Of a stretch of DNA of 64,000 bases, positions 51,748-62,074 are shown one piece after another. The position numbers and the translations under genes are program-made. The notes beneath the pieces are model-generated. The model saw only the letters and a list, made by a program, of their open reading frames with translations, made no database searches and was not told the DNA's origin. The DNA is taken from the NCBI GenBank assembly GCA_019233755.1, contig JAFAMD010000006.1, positions 1-64,000 on the forward strand, given 5' to 3'. Positions within the stretch are counted from its first letter, which is position 1. Each line of letters opens with the position of its first letter. The stretch is from Acidobacteriaceae bacterium. Lineage in GTDB: Bacteria > Acidobacteriota > Terriglobia > Bryobacterales > Bryobacteraceae.

Positions 51748-54381
51748 GTGACCGGCAAGACCTTTTCGCACTATCGCATTTTGGAAAGGATAGGCGGCGG
51801 AGGGATGGGAGTCGTATACCGGGCCGAAGACCTTGCGTTGGGCCGCGAAGTTGCACTCAAATTCCTGCGCGATGAAGTCACACGCGACCCTCCAGCAGTT
51901 GAACGCTTTGAGTATGAGGCTCGGGCGACAGCAGCCATCAATCACCCAAACATCTGCACAATTTACGAGGTCGGTGAATATGAGGGTTCGCCTTACATCG
52001 CAATGGAATTTCTCGAAGGCGAGACCCTCAAACATAAGATCCACGGGAGGCCACTTCCACTAAACCACCTTTTGGATTGGGCGATTCAGATTGCGGATGC
52101 ACTTGGCGCGGCGCATGGCCGCGGCATCGTCCATCGAGACTTGAAACCTGCAAACCTTTTCATCAACAAGCGGAGCCAGGCGAAGGTTCTCGATTTCGGA
52201 TTGGCCAAGCTTCGCTCCGCAAGGATGGTCACGTCGGTAGGCGGATTGGAAAGTACGCTCACTGCCGTCCAAACCGACCCGGGCAACACCATGGGAACCC
52301 CGGCTTACATGTCGCCGGAGCAGGCACGTGGCGAACACGTTGACGCCCGTTCCGATCTTTTCAGTTTCGGTGCAGTTCTCTATGAGATGGCAACCGGCAA
52401 GCAGGCGTTCCACGGAACCAGCACCGCGCTCGTAATGGCGTCGATCCTTCGTGATACCCCGGACAGGCCACTGCAGGTGAACTCGGACTTACCGACCGAA
52501 CTCGACCACATCATCTGTAAAACGCTCGAAAAGGACATAGATATTCGTTATCAGACCGCAGCCGATCTTTGCGCTGATCTCAAACGGCTTCGGCGAGATA
52601 CCGAGTCTGGCCAGATTGCGGCACTTACTGATCATCGGAGCGGCCGCTCGCGACGACGGATGATACTGTGGGGCGCTGGCGTAGTCCTTGCCCTGGCGTT
52701 GCTGGCGGTCATTTATGCGCGGTTACGTGCAGCGCGTCCGGCCGATTTCGATAATCCGGAACTTACGAAGTTAACTACTACCGGATCTGTGACCGCAAGT
52801 GCAATCTCTTCGGATGGTAAGTACGTCGCTTACTCTACTGGTTCTGATACCCAGTCACTGCACCTGCGCCAACTAGCAACAGGCACTGACATAGAGCTGT
52901 CGCCGCAATTACCTAATCGTTATTCCGCTCTGGCATTCTCACCGGACGACTCCTATATCTACTATCTCGGCGCATCGGGCGGAGCCGCCGGCCGTGACCT
53001 GATGCAAATACCCGCACTCGGCGGACGCCCGCGAAAACTCATTCGCAACGTCGATTCACGAGTGGCGTTTTCTGCCAACGGAAAGCGCGTTGCATTCATT
53101 CGAACCAACGTGACACCGGGCGAAGACGCGTTAGTACTTGCAAACAGCGACGGGAGCGATGAGCGCACGGTTGTCACCTTAAAGGACACGCAACGGTTCG
53201 AGCCCGATTGTGAACCTTCATGGTCTCCCGACGGCAGCGTAATCGCTGCATCCGTCTCAGAAGGCGATCATGATCATCCCGCTGTGTTCCCGGCAAACGG
53301 CGGACCGGAACGCGCTATTGGTCAGAAGAACTGGGTTGAGATGGACTCTGTGAACTGGGCTCTGGGCGGTCAGGCGTTGATCGTCAATGCAGTGTCTCCG
53401 TCGTCAACACTCCTGCAGATCTGGAAGATCGATCTCCGAAGCGGTGCGGCGCGGAGAATTACAAACGATACCAGTAACTACTACGATGTGATGGCGACTG
53501 CCGCTTCGGACATTCTCAGTGCGTTACGCGTCGATTCAGTCTCGAATCTATGGAGGCTGGATACGAATCAACCCGGCGACCAGGGCACGCCTGAAGAAGT
53601 TCATCAGATCACCACCGGCACCGGGAAATGGGGACTTGGTGGCCTGACTTGGTCCGGGCACGGGCGGATTGCGTATACGATCACCGACAGCAAGAATGAC
53701 GAGATTGCGACCGCCGATCCGGATGGCACCAACTCGCGCGAACTCACGCGGGGAGAAGCCGCCTGGGATGGACTCTCCTCTTGCGGCGGTAACTATCTCG
53801 TATTCACAAAGCATCGTCTGGGACGTTCGAGTATCTGGAGAATAGATGCAGACGGGAGTAACGGAATGCTTTTGGCCAGCGGCGGTTCGTATCCGTCGTG
53901 CTCTCCGGACGGAAAGTGGGTGGTGTTCACGGCCGAAGGCGGAAGGATTTCAAAGGTATCAATTGAGGGAGGCGGACAGGTCCTCCTCACCCATCAGACC
54001 GGCGGATTCCCAACGTTTTCGCCAAACGGCCAAAGCGTAGCTTATGAAACAGAGGCTCCAAACAGAAGCTCCGCAATCGCCGTAATTCCTGCTGCGGGTG
54101 GAGAAGCGACCCATATCATCGGCGCTGGGGAGATCGAAGAATGGTCGCCATTTTCCTGGGCTCCGAACGGCCGCGCGTTTGATTATGTAAGAGTCCGGAA
54201 CGGCGCCTACAATATCTGGCGGCTGCCGCTCGATGGAAGTGCGCCGATGCCGCTAACCCATTTCGACTCAGGCGTGATCTTCAACTTTGCCTGGTCACCC
54301 GATGGCACTCGATTGGTTTTAGCTAAGGGGTCGAGTTCCAGCGACGTCGTCCTTCTTCGAAACAACGCTGCCCCGCTGTGA
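51748..54381 (+). CDS. Ser/Thr protein kinase with TolB-like propeller
   Basis: 877 residues from a GTG start. The kinase domain spans residues 8-275: glycine loop IGGGGMGVVY (15-24), Lys38 in VALKFL, HRDLKPAN with Asp131, DFGLAK with Asp149 and GTPAYMSPEQA. A membrane helix lies near 308-328 (MILWGAGVVLALALLAVIY). The outer 550 residues are PD40/WD40-like repeats (AISSDGKYVAYST, SFSPDGSVI-type motifs), forming one or two beta-propellers in the periplasm. This kinase-propeller architecture is abundant in Acidobacteria and probably senses an envelope ligand. All catalytic residues are present. Confidence 0.93.
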   Translation: MTGKTFSHYRILERIGGGGMGVVYRAEDLALGREVALKFLRDEVTRDPPAVERFEYEARATAAINHPNICTIYEVGEYEGSPYIAMEFLEGETLKHKIHGRPLPLNHLLDWAIQIADALGAAHGRGIVHRDLKPANLFINKRSQAKVLDFGLAKLRSARMVTSVGGLESTLTAVQTDPGNTMGTPAYMSPEQARGEHVDARSDLFSFGAVLYEMATGKQAFHGTSTALVMASILRDTPDRPLQVNSDLPTELDHIICKTLEKDIDIRYQTAADLCADLKRLRRDTESGQIAALTDHRSGRSRRRMILWGAGVVLALALLAVIYARLRAARPADFDNPELTKLTTTGSVTASAISSDGKYVAYSTGSDTQSLHLRQLATGTDIELSPQLPNRYSALAFSPDDSYIYYLGASGGAAGRDLMQIPALGGRPRKLIRNVDSRVAFSANGKRVAFIRTNVTPGEDALVLANSDGSDERTVVTLKDTQRFEPDCEPSWSPDGSVIAASVSEGDHDHPAVFPANGGPERAIGQKNWVEMDSVNWALGGQALIVNAVSPSSTLLQIWKIDLRSGAARRITNDTSNYYDVMATAASDILSALRVDSVSNLWRLDTNQPGDQGTPEEVHQITTGTGKWGLGGLTWSGHGRIAYTITDSKNDEIATADPDGTNSRELTRGEAAWDGLSSCGGNYLVFTKHRLGRSSIWRIDADGSNGMLLASGGSYPSCSPDGKWVVFTAEGGRISKVSIEGGGQVLLTHQTGGFPTFSPNGQSVAYETEAPNRSSAIAVIPAAGGEATHIIGAGEIEEWSPFSWAPNGRAFDYVRVRNGAYNIWRLPLDGSAPMPLTHFDSGVIFNFAWSPDGTRLVLAKGSSSSDVVLLRNNAAPL

Positions 54382-54390
54382 AGTGGCTCC

Positions 54391-56952
54391 TTACGGAAAC
54401 GCCTGTCGGATCCTGACAGTACGGTCGAGTTCATCAAGTTCCTGCAGTACTTTCAGACGTAAATCCTTATCGATCTGCGCAGAGTGGAGCCAGGCGTGAA
54501 CTTCCGCATCGGCTGCTGCAGATTGCTGCCCGCCGATGAACGCCGCAAGCCAGCGAACCAGGAAAAAGATTTTGCGTTGCTGTTTGATCTGCGGCAATGC
54601 CTCCAGAGCCAGCCGCAAATAAGGCCGCGTCAGCTCCGGTTGATTCCAGGCATTGAATGTTCCCAGGCTCTGCTCGATCCAGTCCTCCTGCCGCGAAGGG
54701 TTATGCAGATAGTCATCGAAGTACCAGTGCTTGGTGGTGGCATCCGGCTTCGCAGCAGCCGCCACGTATGCATTCTTAAGCCCATCGCCGGTAGAGTCGC
54801 GCCTCTTCTCGGCTTCATAGAACTCGGCCGCAGCGGGATCATTGTTTTCGATCAGGGCGGCGACTATGCTCCAACGATCGAGCGGACGCAGTTCGACGCC
54901 GGGTATTACCACAGTTCCGGAAAGCAATTGCTTCAGGTCACCGAGACCCGACGGTGTGGCCGCCATCGCAGTAAGAGTTCGAAACCACATGATGCGGAGA
55001 TCCGGTTCCGGGGAATGAAGCGCACGGTCGAACGCAAGTCTTTCGAACTTCGGCGTCAGTTGGTCGCGAGTGCCGGCATTGACGTAGCGGTGCAGCGCAG
55101 TTGTCGCGTGCACACCCAAGGAGCGGGTAAGCGCCGCGTCAGTCTCCGATGGCAAATGATCGAGCGCCACCGAAATATAATCGCGCGGCTGCATTTGAAC
55201 GAAACGAACCGAATCCCACAGCGCACCCCAAAGCAGCGTTCGCCGGAAAAGATCGGAAACACCGCCTGCCTGCTGCTGGAGATAAATGCGACTTTCTGAA
55301 TCGAGCAGAAACAGTCCGTAGGCGTGATCGTCATTGTTCGCAAATACGTATGCCGGACAGGTTTTACTTCGCGCTTCAGGGACCTCGGCACGTTCCCCGG
55401 AGAATTGGACGCGAAGCAGCGCCGTCTCTCCGTCCGCGTATCCCAGCAGGATCTCCGTCGCCACCGGCCACGTTCCGCCTTCGCCCAGCACATTTTTCTG
55501 CTCCAGGCTGAGCGCGGCCAAACGGCCCCCCTGGCAGGACCAGGTGGTCGTAATTTCCGGCAGGCCGCGGCGGCGGATCCAGGCTGTCGCCCACGTTTCA
55601 AGATGCTGACCGGAGGCGCGCTCAAATGCTTGTACGAGATCGCTCCACTGAGCGTTGCCGTACGCATGCTCGCGCAAGTAAATACGCAGACCATCGCGGA
55701 ATGCGTCGTCTCCGATCAGGAACGCCAGCTCGCGCAGCAAGCCAGGCGCCTTGTCATACACGATAGCCCCGTAAGCGGACTTGGCATCGAGCAGATTGGG
55801 GATGTCCTGATAGATAGGGGTGGTTCCAGGCGTTTCGTCGATCGCGTACGCGGCAGGCTTAATCTGCTCATAGAAGCGTTTCCAAACAGGCTGATCCGGG
55901 GCAAGCGATGTCATCGCAAGATACGCCATGTATTGAGCGAAGCCTTCCTTCAACCAGAGATCGTCGAACCAGCGCATGGTGGTGAAGTCGCCGAACCACT
56001 GATGGGCAAGCTCGTGAAGAACGGTGATGCTGCGGTTGAAGCGGTCCGTGTCGGTGGGCGCGGTACGGAACAGCATGCTGTCTTCGTTGAGGAAGGTTGC
56101 GCCGGCGTGTTCCATTCCACCATAAGGGAAACCGGGGATGAGCACCGTGTCGTACTTGGGAAACGGGAACGGCTGGGCAAAGTAGCCGGCAAGAAACTCC
56201 ATTCCCCTCGCGGTTAAAGTCTGAATTTGCGGAATCTCCGGTTCAGAACGGGCCACCTGTGACTTGCGCACATACACGTCCGGCAGGCCCGCCGCGGTGT
56301 GGACGGCTTGGAACGGGCCCGCGGCGAAAGCGAAGAAATAAGTGCTGATGGGACGCGTTTCAGCAAACGAAGTGCGCGAAATCGCTCCCATAGCTTCCGT
56401 CCTGACCGCCCGCGTGTTCGAGACAATCGTCCACGACGTAGGTGCGGTCAGACTCAGCGTGAATCGGGCTTTCAGATCCGGCTGATCGAAGCACGGAAAT
56501 GCCATGCTTGCATCCATGGGCACAAACAGCGTGTAAATGTAGCTGCTGCCGTCGTCTTTGTCGTCATACCGTGTGATGGCCTTATTCGCCGGGGCAACAG
56601 GGGCGGTAAAATCCAGCATCACGATGTTTTCGCCGGGGCGAAGATCAAGCGGATTCAGCCTTATATGGCCGTTCTCACTCTCAACGGGCACAGGCTCGCC
56701 ATTCACAATCAGATTGCTGGCGATACCCTCGCGGAAATCAATCAATAACGGAAAAACATGGGACAGTTTGAACCGCAGTTCTTCATGGCCCTGCGTGCCT
56801 GTCGGATGGGAATTGAGCGTGAAATTCAGCGCGTACCGCACGTCTGACACATAGCGGGCGCGTTCGATCGCTATGTCTCTAGGGACGCCCATCGGTACGC
56901 TTGCAAAGAGCACAGGAACGAAGACCAGCCCGACTAGCGATGTTCTCACCAT
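54391..56952 (-). CDS. Secreted M1-family zinc aminopeptidase
   Basis: 853 residues with a signal peptide (about 1-20). The zinc site is HELAHQW (313-319) with the third ligand Glu336 in WLKEGFAQY. The substrate-recognition loop is GGMEH (278-282) where G(A/G)MEN is usual. A catalytic Tyr is expected near residue 400 (YGAIVYDKAP). The C-terminal half is an ERAP-like helical domain (about 540-845). It should remove N-terminal residues from peptides in the periplasm. It converges on the kinase gene (9-nt gap) and is divergent from dciA. Confidence 0.92.
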   Translation of the reverse strand: MVRTSLVGLVFVPVLFASVPMGVPRDIAIERARYVSDVRYALNFTLNSHPTGTQGHEELRFKLSHVFPLLIDFREGIASNLIVNGEPVPVESENGHIRLNPLDLRPGENIVMLDFTAPVAPANKAITRYDDKDDGSSYIYTLFVPMDASMAFPCFDQPDLKARFTLSLTAPTSWTIVSNTRAVRTEAMGAISRTSFAETRPISTYFFAFAAGPFQAVHTAAGLPDVYVRKSQVARSEPEIPQIQTLTARGMEFLAGYFAQPFPFPKYDTVLIPGFPYGGMEHAGATFLNEDSMLFRTAPTDTDRFNRSITVLHELAHQWFGDFTTMRWFDDLWLKEGFAQYMAYLAMTSLAPDQPVWKRFYEQIKPAAYAIDETPGTTPIYQDIPNLLDAKSAYGAIVYDKAPGLLRELAFLIGDDAFRDGLRIYLREHAYGNAQWSDLVQAFERASGQHLETWATAWIRRRGLPEITTTWSCQGGRLAALSLEQKNVLGEGGTWPVATEILLGYADGETALLRVQFSGERAEVPEARSKTCPAYVFANNDDHAYGLFLLDSESRIYLQQQAGGVSDLFRRTLLWGALWDSVRFVQMQPRDYISVALDHLPSETDAALTRSLGVHATTALHRYVNAGTRDQLTPKFERLAFDRALHSPEPDLRIMWFRTLTAMAATPSGLGDLKQLLSGTVVIPGVELRPLDRWSIVAALIENNDPAAAEFYEAEKRRDSTGDGLKNAYVAAAAKPDATTKHWYFDDYLHNPSRQEDWIEQSLGTFNAWNQPELTRPYLRLALEALPQIKQQRKIFFLVRWLAAFIGGQQSAAADAEVHAWLHSAQIDKDLRLKVLQELDELDRTVRIRQAFP

Positions 56953-57080
56953 GCCAATTCTGAGGGATGCGGCGCAATTTGATCAATCACCCAAAAAAGC
57001 CCCCAGCACTTCGCTGTACGTGCTACACTACGATTCGCTTCCCTCCCCCGCTGTGGTCCTGCAGTCCAGGACTCTAGCTC

Positions 57081-57497
57081 ATGGAACGCGCTGCTCGACT
57101 CGTAAAGAAGAACAAGTATTCCAAACAGATTCTTGCCGACGACGATATGGCACGCGCCATCTGGCCTACGGCTGTCGGCAAGGCGATTGCTGCCCACACG
57201 TCGCGCCTGCGGCTCGTGCGCTCTACTCTCGTGGTGGAGGTGGAGGACGCTACGTGGCAGAGGCAGCTTTTTCCGCTCACAAGCCAGATCCTGGAGCGGC
57301 TGCGCAAGGTCAGCGGCAGCGACACCATCCAGGATATTGAGTTCCGCGTAGGGATTCCGCGCCGGCAAGCCGCCCGCGCCGTCTCGCGCGATAGTTTCGC
57401 ATCCGGAGCGCCCACCTTGTTCGATGAAGCCGATACCATTCAGGACGCTGTGCTAAAGAAGGTATATCGACTCTCGCGCGAGAAGGCCACCGCTTGA
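57081..57497 (+). CDS. dciA: DciA-like (DUF721) protein
   Basis: 138 residues. The N-terminal DUF721 domain includes DDMARAIWPTAVGKAIAAHT and a strand-helix segment LVVEVEDATWQRQLFPLTSQILERL (about 50-74). In bacteria lacking DnaC/DnaI, DciA loads or helps the replicative helicase DnaB. The domain is small and diverged, so the replication role is an inference from the family. Its stop overlaps the gatC start (TTG) by 4 nt. Confidence 0.8.
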   Translation: MERAARLVKKNKYSKQILADDDMARAIWPTAVGKAIAAHTSRLRLVRSTLVVEVEDATWQRQLFPLTSQILERLRKVSGSDTIQDIEFRVGIPRRQAARAVSRDSFASGAPTLFDEADTIQDAVLKKVYRLSREKATA

Positions 57498-57796
57498 AGC
57501 TAACTGATGAAGAAGTCCGCTACGTCGCCGACCTGGCGAATTTGCGGCTGTCCGACGAAGAAATCGTTCGCATGTCCCATGACCTGGGCCATATTCTGAC
57601 TCATATCGAGCAACTGAACGAGCTGGATACGGCAAACGTACCACCCATGGCCCAAGTGCTGTTTGAGGCGGACGAAGTCGCAACGCTGCGCGAGGACATC
57701 CCGCGTACGCCGCTCAGCAACCAAGACGCGCTTGCGAATGCGCCGGCCAGCGGCGGCGGCTATTTCAAGGTGCCGAAGGTAATCGAGCGGTCCTGA
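57494..57796 (+). CDS. gatC: GatC, subunit C of Asp-tRNA(Asn)/Glu-tRNA(Gln) amidotransferase
   Basis: 100 residues from a TTG start. Family pattern: [23 protein letters not shown] at the start, then [22 protein letters not shown] and the end motif [14 protein letters not shown]. GatC wraps around GatA and stabilises the GatCAB complex, which amidates misacylated Glu-tRNA(Gln) or Asp-tRNA(Asn). It is followed by gatA; gatB is not in this window. Confidence 0.95.
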   Translation: MKLTDEEVRYVADLANLRLSDEEIVRMSHDLGHILTHIEQLNELDTANVPPMAQVLFEADEVATLREDIPRTPLSNQDALANAPASGGGYFKVPKVIERS

Positions 57797-57818
57797 GTCG
57801 CAGTACGGAATCAAACAA

Positions 57819-59264
57819 GTGAGTTTCTCAGACAACATTCCCTCACTCACCATCCAAAGGGTCCGCGAGGGACTTCTCAACAAGCATTTCTCCGCCCTCG
57901 AACTGGCCAAAGCGTCGATTACCTACGCGCAGGCGGAAAACCCGAAGACGAATGCCTATTTGACGTTTTCTCCCGAACGGGCATTCGCTGCTGCCGCGCG
58001 GGTGGATGACTCAATCGCGAAGGGTGAATACGTGGGGTCGCTCGCGGGCGTTCCGCTCGCCGTCAAAGACGTAATCGTCACAAAGGATCTGCGCACCACC
58101 TGCGGCTCGCGGATACTCGAAAACTATAAGCCGCCTTATGACGCGACTGCGGTGTATCGACTGGAGCAGGAAGGCGCAGTCATCATCGGGAAAACCAATT
58201 GTGATGAGTTCGCCATGGGCTCCTCTAACGAGAACTCCGCATTTGGGCCGGTGCGGAATCCCAGGGCTCTCGATCGCGTGCCGGGCGGATCGAGCGGGGG
58301 CTCTGCGGCCGTGGTGGCACAAGGAACGGCGGTTGTCTCGCTAGGCTCTGATACGGGCGGCTCCATTCGCCAGCCGGCCAGCTTCTGCGGCGTTGTCGGC
58401 GTGACGCCGACTTACGGCCGTGTCTCGCGTTACGGGCTGGTCGCCTTTGCCAGCTCGCTTGATCATATCGGTCCCTTCGCGCGCAGTGTGGAGGATGCGG
58501 CAACGGTGCTCGAAGCCATCGCGGGACGCGACGATGCGGATTCCACTTCAGCTTTCGCACCGGTGGACGACTATCATGCCCTGATGCACGAACCCGTCCG
58601 CGGCATGAAGCTCGGCCTTCCAAAGGAGTACTTCGAAGGGCTTAGCTCCGAGACCGGACAGGTGATCGAGGCAGCCATCAGGCATCTGGAAAAACTTGGC
58701 TGCGAGATAAAAGAAGTCAGTCTGCCGCATACGAAGTATGCGCTCTCGTGCTACTACATCATCGCCCCTGCGGAAGCAAGCTCCAACCTTGCCCGCTACG
58801 ACGGCGTGCGCTACACCATCCGCGCCGACGGAGAGACTCTGGCTGATATGTACCGCAACACGCGGGGCTGTGGTTTCGGGCCCGAGGTCAAGCGGCGCAT
58901 CATGTTAGGCACCTACGCCCTCAGTGCCGGTTACTATGACGCCTACTATAAGAAAGCGCAGCAGGTCCGCACGCTGATTGCGCAGGACTTCAACGAGGCG
59001 TTCAAGCAGGTAGATGCACTCATCACCCCTGTTTCGCCCTTCCCGGCCTTCAAGATTGGCGAGAAGATTGATGATCCGCTGGCGATGTATTTGTCGGATG
59101 TCTACACACTGACTGGTGATCTCGCCGGCGTACCGTGCATGTCGGTTCCCTGCGGCCAATCGAGCGAAGGGCTGCCGATCGGCCTGCAGATCTTCGCGAA
59201 ACACTTCGACGAGGCCACTATGTTCCGCGTCGCCTACAACTACGAACGAAGCACGAAGCAGTAA
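57819..59264 (+). CDS. gatA: GatA, amidase subunit of Asp-tRNA(Asn)/Glu-tRNA(Gln) amidotransferase
   Basis: 481 residues from a GTG start. Amidase-signature enzyme with catalytic triad Lys ([10 protein letters not shown], about 75-84), cis-Ser and Ser nucleophile in the glycine- and serine-rich block ([15 protein letters not shown] ... [12 protein letters not shown], about 150-190). It frees ammonia from glutamine for GatB. The [13 protein letters not shown] and [18 protein letters not shown] segments are specific to GatA rather than other amidases. It is 22 nt after gatC. Confidence 0.96.
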   Translation: MSFSDNIPSLTIQRVREGLLNKHFSALELAKASITYAQAENPKTNAYLTFSPERAFAAAARVDDSIAKGEYVGSLAGVPLAVKDVIVTKDLRTTCGSRILENYKPPYDATAVYRLEQEGAVIIGKTNCDEFAMGSSNENSAFGPVRNPRALDRVPGGSSGGSAAVVAQGTAVVSLGSDTGGSIRQPASFCGVVGVTPTYGRVSRYGLVAFASSLDHIGPFARSVEDAATVLEAIAGRDDADSTSAFAPVDDYHALMHEPVRGMKLGLPKEYFEGLSSETGQVIEAAIRHLEKLGCEIKEVSLPHTKYALSCYYIIAPAEASSNLARYDGVRYTIRADGETLADMYRNTRGCGFGPEVKRRIMLGTYALSAGYYDAYYKKAQQVRTLIAQDFNEAFKQVDALITPVSPFPAFKIGEKIDDPLAMYLSDVYTLTGDLAGVPCMSVPCGQSSEGLPIGLQIFAKHFDEATMFRVAYNYERSTKQ

Positions 59265-59283
59265 TGCCAGAGGGCGAGGCGCG

Positions 59284-60168
59284 GTGACTCGCATAGGACC
59301 GGCAGGCTGGGCTTATAAGGATTGGAACGGTATCGTCTACCCTTCGCCCAAGCCGCGCGGCTTCCATGAGCTTACGTTTCTCGCCCGCTATTTCGACGCA
59401 CTCGAAATCAATGTCTCGTTCTACCGGCCGCTGACGCCCAAGATGGCCGCGCAGTGGGTGGAGCGGGTTCAACAGAACAGGAATTTTCGATTCACGGCTA
59501 AGCTGTGGCGCGGCTTCACGCACGAGCGCAACGCGAGCGCGGCTGACGAGCAGGAATTCAAGGACGGGCTCGCCCCGCTGTCTGAAGCCGGGCGGTTCGG
59601 AGCCTTGCTTTTGCAGTTCCCGTGGTCTTTTCGCAACACCGATGAAAATCGCGCTTACGTAGCTCACCTGCGCGACTGTTTTCGCGACTACCCGCTGGTG
59701 CTGGAAGTGCGCCACTCGAGTTGGAGCGAGCCGGGCATGCTTGACGCCCTCGAGCAACTCGATATAGGTCTGTGCAATATCGATCAGCCGTTATTCAAGC
59801 GTTCAATAAAGCCCAGCGCGGTGACAACCTCCGCGGTCGGCTACATTCGCCTGCACGGCCGGAATTATCAGTCGTGGTTCACCGAAAATAAATTTCCAGG
59901 CGAGCGCTACGACTACCTCTACTCCTTCGACGAGCTCGATCCCTGGCTCGATCGTGTAAAGACCGTCGAAACTGCCGCCAGAGATACTTATGTGGTCACA
60001 AACAACCACTATCTGGGGAAGGCTGTTGTGAATGCGCTCGAGATCTCGTCAATCCTCAAGGGCGAACCGGTCGAAGCCCCGGCTACGCTGGTGGAGCGCT
60101 ATCCCGAGCTGCGACAATTTGCTGCCGGGGCGGAGCCGCCTTCCCAGCTCTCACTTCGGCCCGAGTAG
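59284..60168 (+). CDS. DUF72-family protein (YecE-like)
   Basis: 294 residues from the GTG at 59284 (VTRIGPAGWAYKDWNGIVYP), which has GAGGCG upstream; the open frame reaches further back but only through gatA. The DUF72 TIM-barrel pattern includes WAYKDW at the start, the segment FDALEINVSFYRPLTPKMAAQW, LLLQFPWSFRNTD and VGYIRLHGRNYQSWF. The family's function is unknown. The 3' end overlaps the def gene by 18 nt, tail to tail. Confidence 0.88.
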   Translation: MTRIGPAGWAYKDWNGIVYPSPKPRGFHELTFLARYFDALEINVSFYRPLTPKMAAQWVERVQQNRNFRFTAKLWRGFTHERNASAADEQEFKDGLAPLSEAGRFGALLLQFPWSFRNTDENRAYVAHLRDCFRDYPLVLEVRHSSWSEPGMLDALEQLDIGLCNIDQPLFKRSIKPSAVTTSAVGYIRLHGRNYQSWFTENKFPGERYDYLYSFDELDPWLDRVKTVETAARDTYVVTNNHYLGKAVVNALEISSILKGEPVEAPATLVERYPELRQFAAGAEPPSQLSLRPE

Positions 60169-60741
60169 TTGTCGAATCTCGGCAGTGGGCCGGTCTTTCC
60201 AATATCGATTGAAGTTGTCCACGCTCATAAACGAGCGCGAATACATGCGGTCGATATAAACCGTGCCGGCGAGGTGGTCGACCTCGTGCTGCAGTATGCG
60301 GGCATGCCAGCCGGTCGCTTCAATTACCTTCGGCTCGCCGCGGTGGTCCAGGCAGTTGACGCGCACGCTGCGGACCCTCGGCACCAGCGCGGTAAACCCG
60401 CCGAGGCTAAGGCAGCCTTCGAAGAACTCTATCTCGGGCTCGCCCAGCAGCGTGATCTTCGGGTTCACAATAACGTGAAACGGTACGGGCTTCCTTTCGC
60501 GTTCCTTGAGGAATTCCGCGGGCGCGTCTTTGGTGTATTCCTTCCTGTCTTCGATTACCGCGATCTGTATTGGGAGTCCGACCTGTGGCGCCGCGAGGCC
60601 CACGCCCGGAGCATCGTACATGGTCGCCCGCATCGACTCGATTAATTCCTGTGTCTCCCGGCTGCGGATCTCGTCGCGCGTCAATTCCCTGGCCCGCTCC
60701 CGTAACACGGATTCTCCGACCTGGACGATTTTCAATCGCAT
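60151..60741 (-). CDS. def: Peptide deformylase
   Basis: 196 residues. The three metal-site motifs are present: GVGLAAPQVG (about 47-56), EGCLSLGG with the Cys ligand (about 109-116) and QHEVDHLAGT with two His and the catalytic Glu (about 151-160). It removes the formyl group from N-terminal methionine in nascent proteins. EGCLSLGG and the length are typical of a diverged type of bacterial deformylase. Unlike many genomes, fmt is not next to it here. Confidence 0.93.
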   Translation of the reverse strand: MRLKIVQVGESVLRERARELTRDEIRSRETQELIESMRATMYDAPGVGLAAPQVGLPIQIAVIEDRKEYTKDAPAEFLKERERKPVPFHVIVNPKITLLGEPEIEFFEGCLSLGGFTALVPRVRSVRVNCLDHRGEPKVIEATGWHARILQHEVDHLAGTVYIDRMYSRSFMSVDNFNRYWKDRPTAEIRQLLGPK

Positions 60742-60817
60742 TCTGTTTCGATGAAGATTGTACCTGCGAGGTGCAGAGTATGTCTGTTCTTAGCAGTGTC
60801 GTACACTCGTCGAGTTG

Positions 60818-61468
60818 ATGCTACCGAATCTTCAGATGCGGTCCACGGAGGTGTTGCCGCCCGAGCCGCGCTGGCCTGCCATTCTCGGCCTGCTCGCCAC
60901 CTCGGGGCTATATGTAATACTTCCGGAACGCCTCACCGCTGGTCCCAACTGGCTCTTACCCGGCATCGCCATGGCGTTCCTTGCAGCTTCCATCGTGAGC
61001 CATCGCTCCGGTCGGTCGAGTCTGAATTTCGTATTCGGCGTTGGGGTCTCCGCCGTGTTGACTGCTTCACTCGTGTGGGCTCTCGCTATGCTGATCGCCG
61101 GCCTTCCCGGAAAGCTGGAAACTCCAACTGAGTTGTTGCGCTCAGCAGTTGCACTCTGGGTCAGTAACATTCTGGTATTCGCTTCCTGGTATTGGCGTCT
61201 GGATGCCGGCGGGCCGCACGAGCGCGAATCGCGCCCATCCCACGAAGAGGGGGCCTTTCTGTTTCCGCAGATGACACTGAAGAACCAAAGAGTCTGGAGA
61301 CCCGGCTTTGTCGATTACCTTTTCCTCGCGTTCAACACCAGCACGGCGTTTTCTCCCACCGATGTCCCTGTTCTAGCGGGTTGGGCCAAGTTGCTGATGA
61401 TGGTTCAGAGCTCGATTTCGCTCGGGACCCTTGCCATCCTTGCCGCGCGTGCCATCAACATTCTGTAG
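60818..61468 (+). CDS. DUF1345-like integral membrane protein
   Basis: 216 residues from an ATG at 60818 (a TTG just before is an alternative). Six hydrophobic segments are likely. The C-terminal part, GFVDYLFLAFNTSTAFSPTDVPVLAGWAKLLMMVQSSISLGTLAILAARAIN, resembles DUF1345/ion-channel-like proteins, in which two helices flank a pore-like loop. No selectivity-filter motif such as TVGYG is seen. The resemblance is read by eye only. It is followed 9 nt later by the WbuC-like cupin. Confidence 0.7.
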   Translation: MLPNLQMRSTEVLPPEPRWPAILGLLATSGLYVILPERLTAGPNWLLPGIAMAFLAASIVSHRSGRSSLNFVFGVGVSAVLTASLVWALAMLIAGLPGKLETPTELLRSAVALWVSNILVFASWYWRLDAGGPHERESRPSHEEGAFLFPQMTLKNQRVWRPGFVDYLFLAFNTSTAFSPTDVPVLAGWAKLLMMVQSSISLGTLAILAARAINIL

Positions 61469-61477
61469 CCGCCCGAT

Positions 61478-61960
61478 ATGAAAACTCCCGACTTACAACT
61501 TCTCACGCCGGCGCTGTTCGAAGACCTCGTCCACCGCGCAAAAGAGTCGCCGCGGTTACGGACAAATTACAATTTCCATCGCAATATGGTGGATAATCCG
61601 CACCGCTTCCTGAATGTGATGGCTCACGGCACCTACATTGCGCCACACCGGCATCTCGATCCGCCGAAATCCGAATCGTTCCTTGTCCTCGAAGGTGGAA
61701 TCGCCTTCTATACATTCGAGGATTCCGGCAAGATCTCGGCGGTGGCCGTGCTCGGCCGCGATGCAGTGGGTATCGACATCCAGCCCGGCGTTTGGCACAC
61801 GCTCGCGGTCCTCAGCGCACACGCGGTTTGCTTCGAAGTCAAACCCGGGCCTTACTCGGCAGCTAACGACAAGGACTTTGCACCGTGGGCGCCGCGCGAA
61901 GGCGACCCAGGCGTGCCGGCGTATCTCAAGTATCTGCTCTCGCTTGTGCCGCCGTATTAG
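61478..61960 (+). CDS. WbuC-family cupin
   Basis: 160 residues. Cupin fold with a metal site pattern PHRHLDPPKSESFLVLEGGIAF (about 56-77; two His and a Glu) and a second motif GVWHTLAVLS. RTNYNFHRNMVDNPHRFLNVM and the final VPAYLKYLLS match WbuC-like proteins, which are often in O-antigen regions but have no assigned reaction. No O-antigen genes are near. Probably cytoplasmic. Confidence 0.82.
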   Translation: MKTPDLQLLTPALFEDLVHRAKESPRLRTNYNFHRNMVDNPHRFLNVMAHGTYIAPHRHLDPPKSESFLVLEGGIAFYTFEDSGKISAVAVLGRDAVGIDIQPGVWHTLAVLSAHAVCFEVKPGPYSAANDKDFAPWAPREGDPGVPAYLKYLLSLVPPY

Positions 61961-62074
61961 TACCACCGGCCGGAAATAATGTCGTCGTCTAATTGCGCAG
62001 CAACACGGATGGGACAGACCAAATACGATCACCTGTTTCTGTGATATCTTTGGCACCTGCAAAGGAGGACTGCC

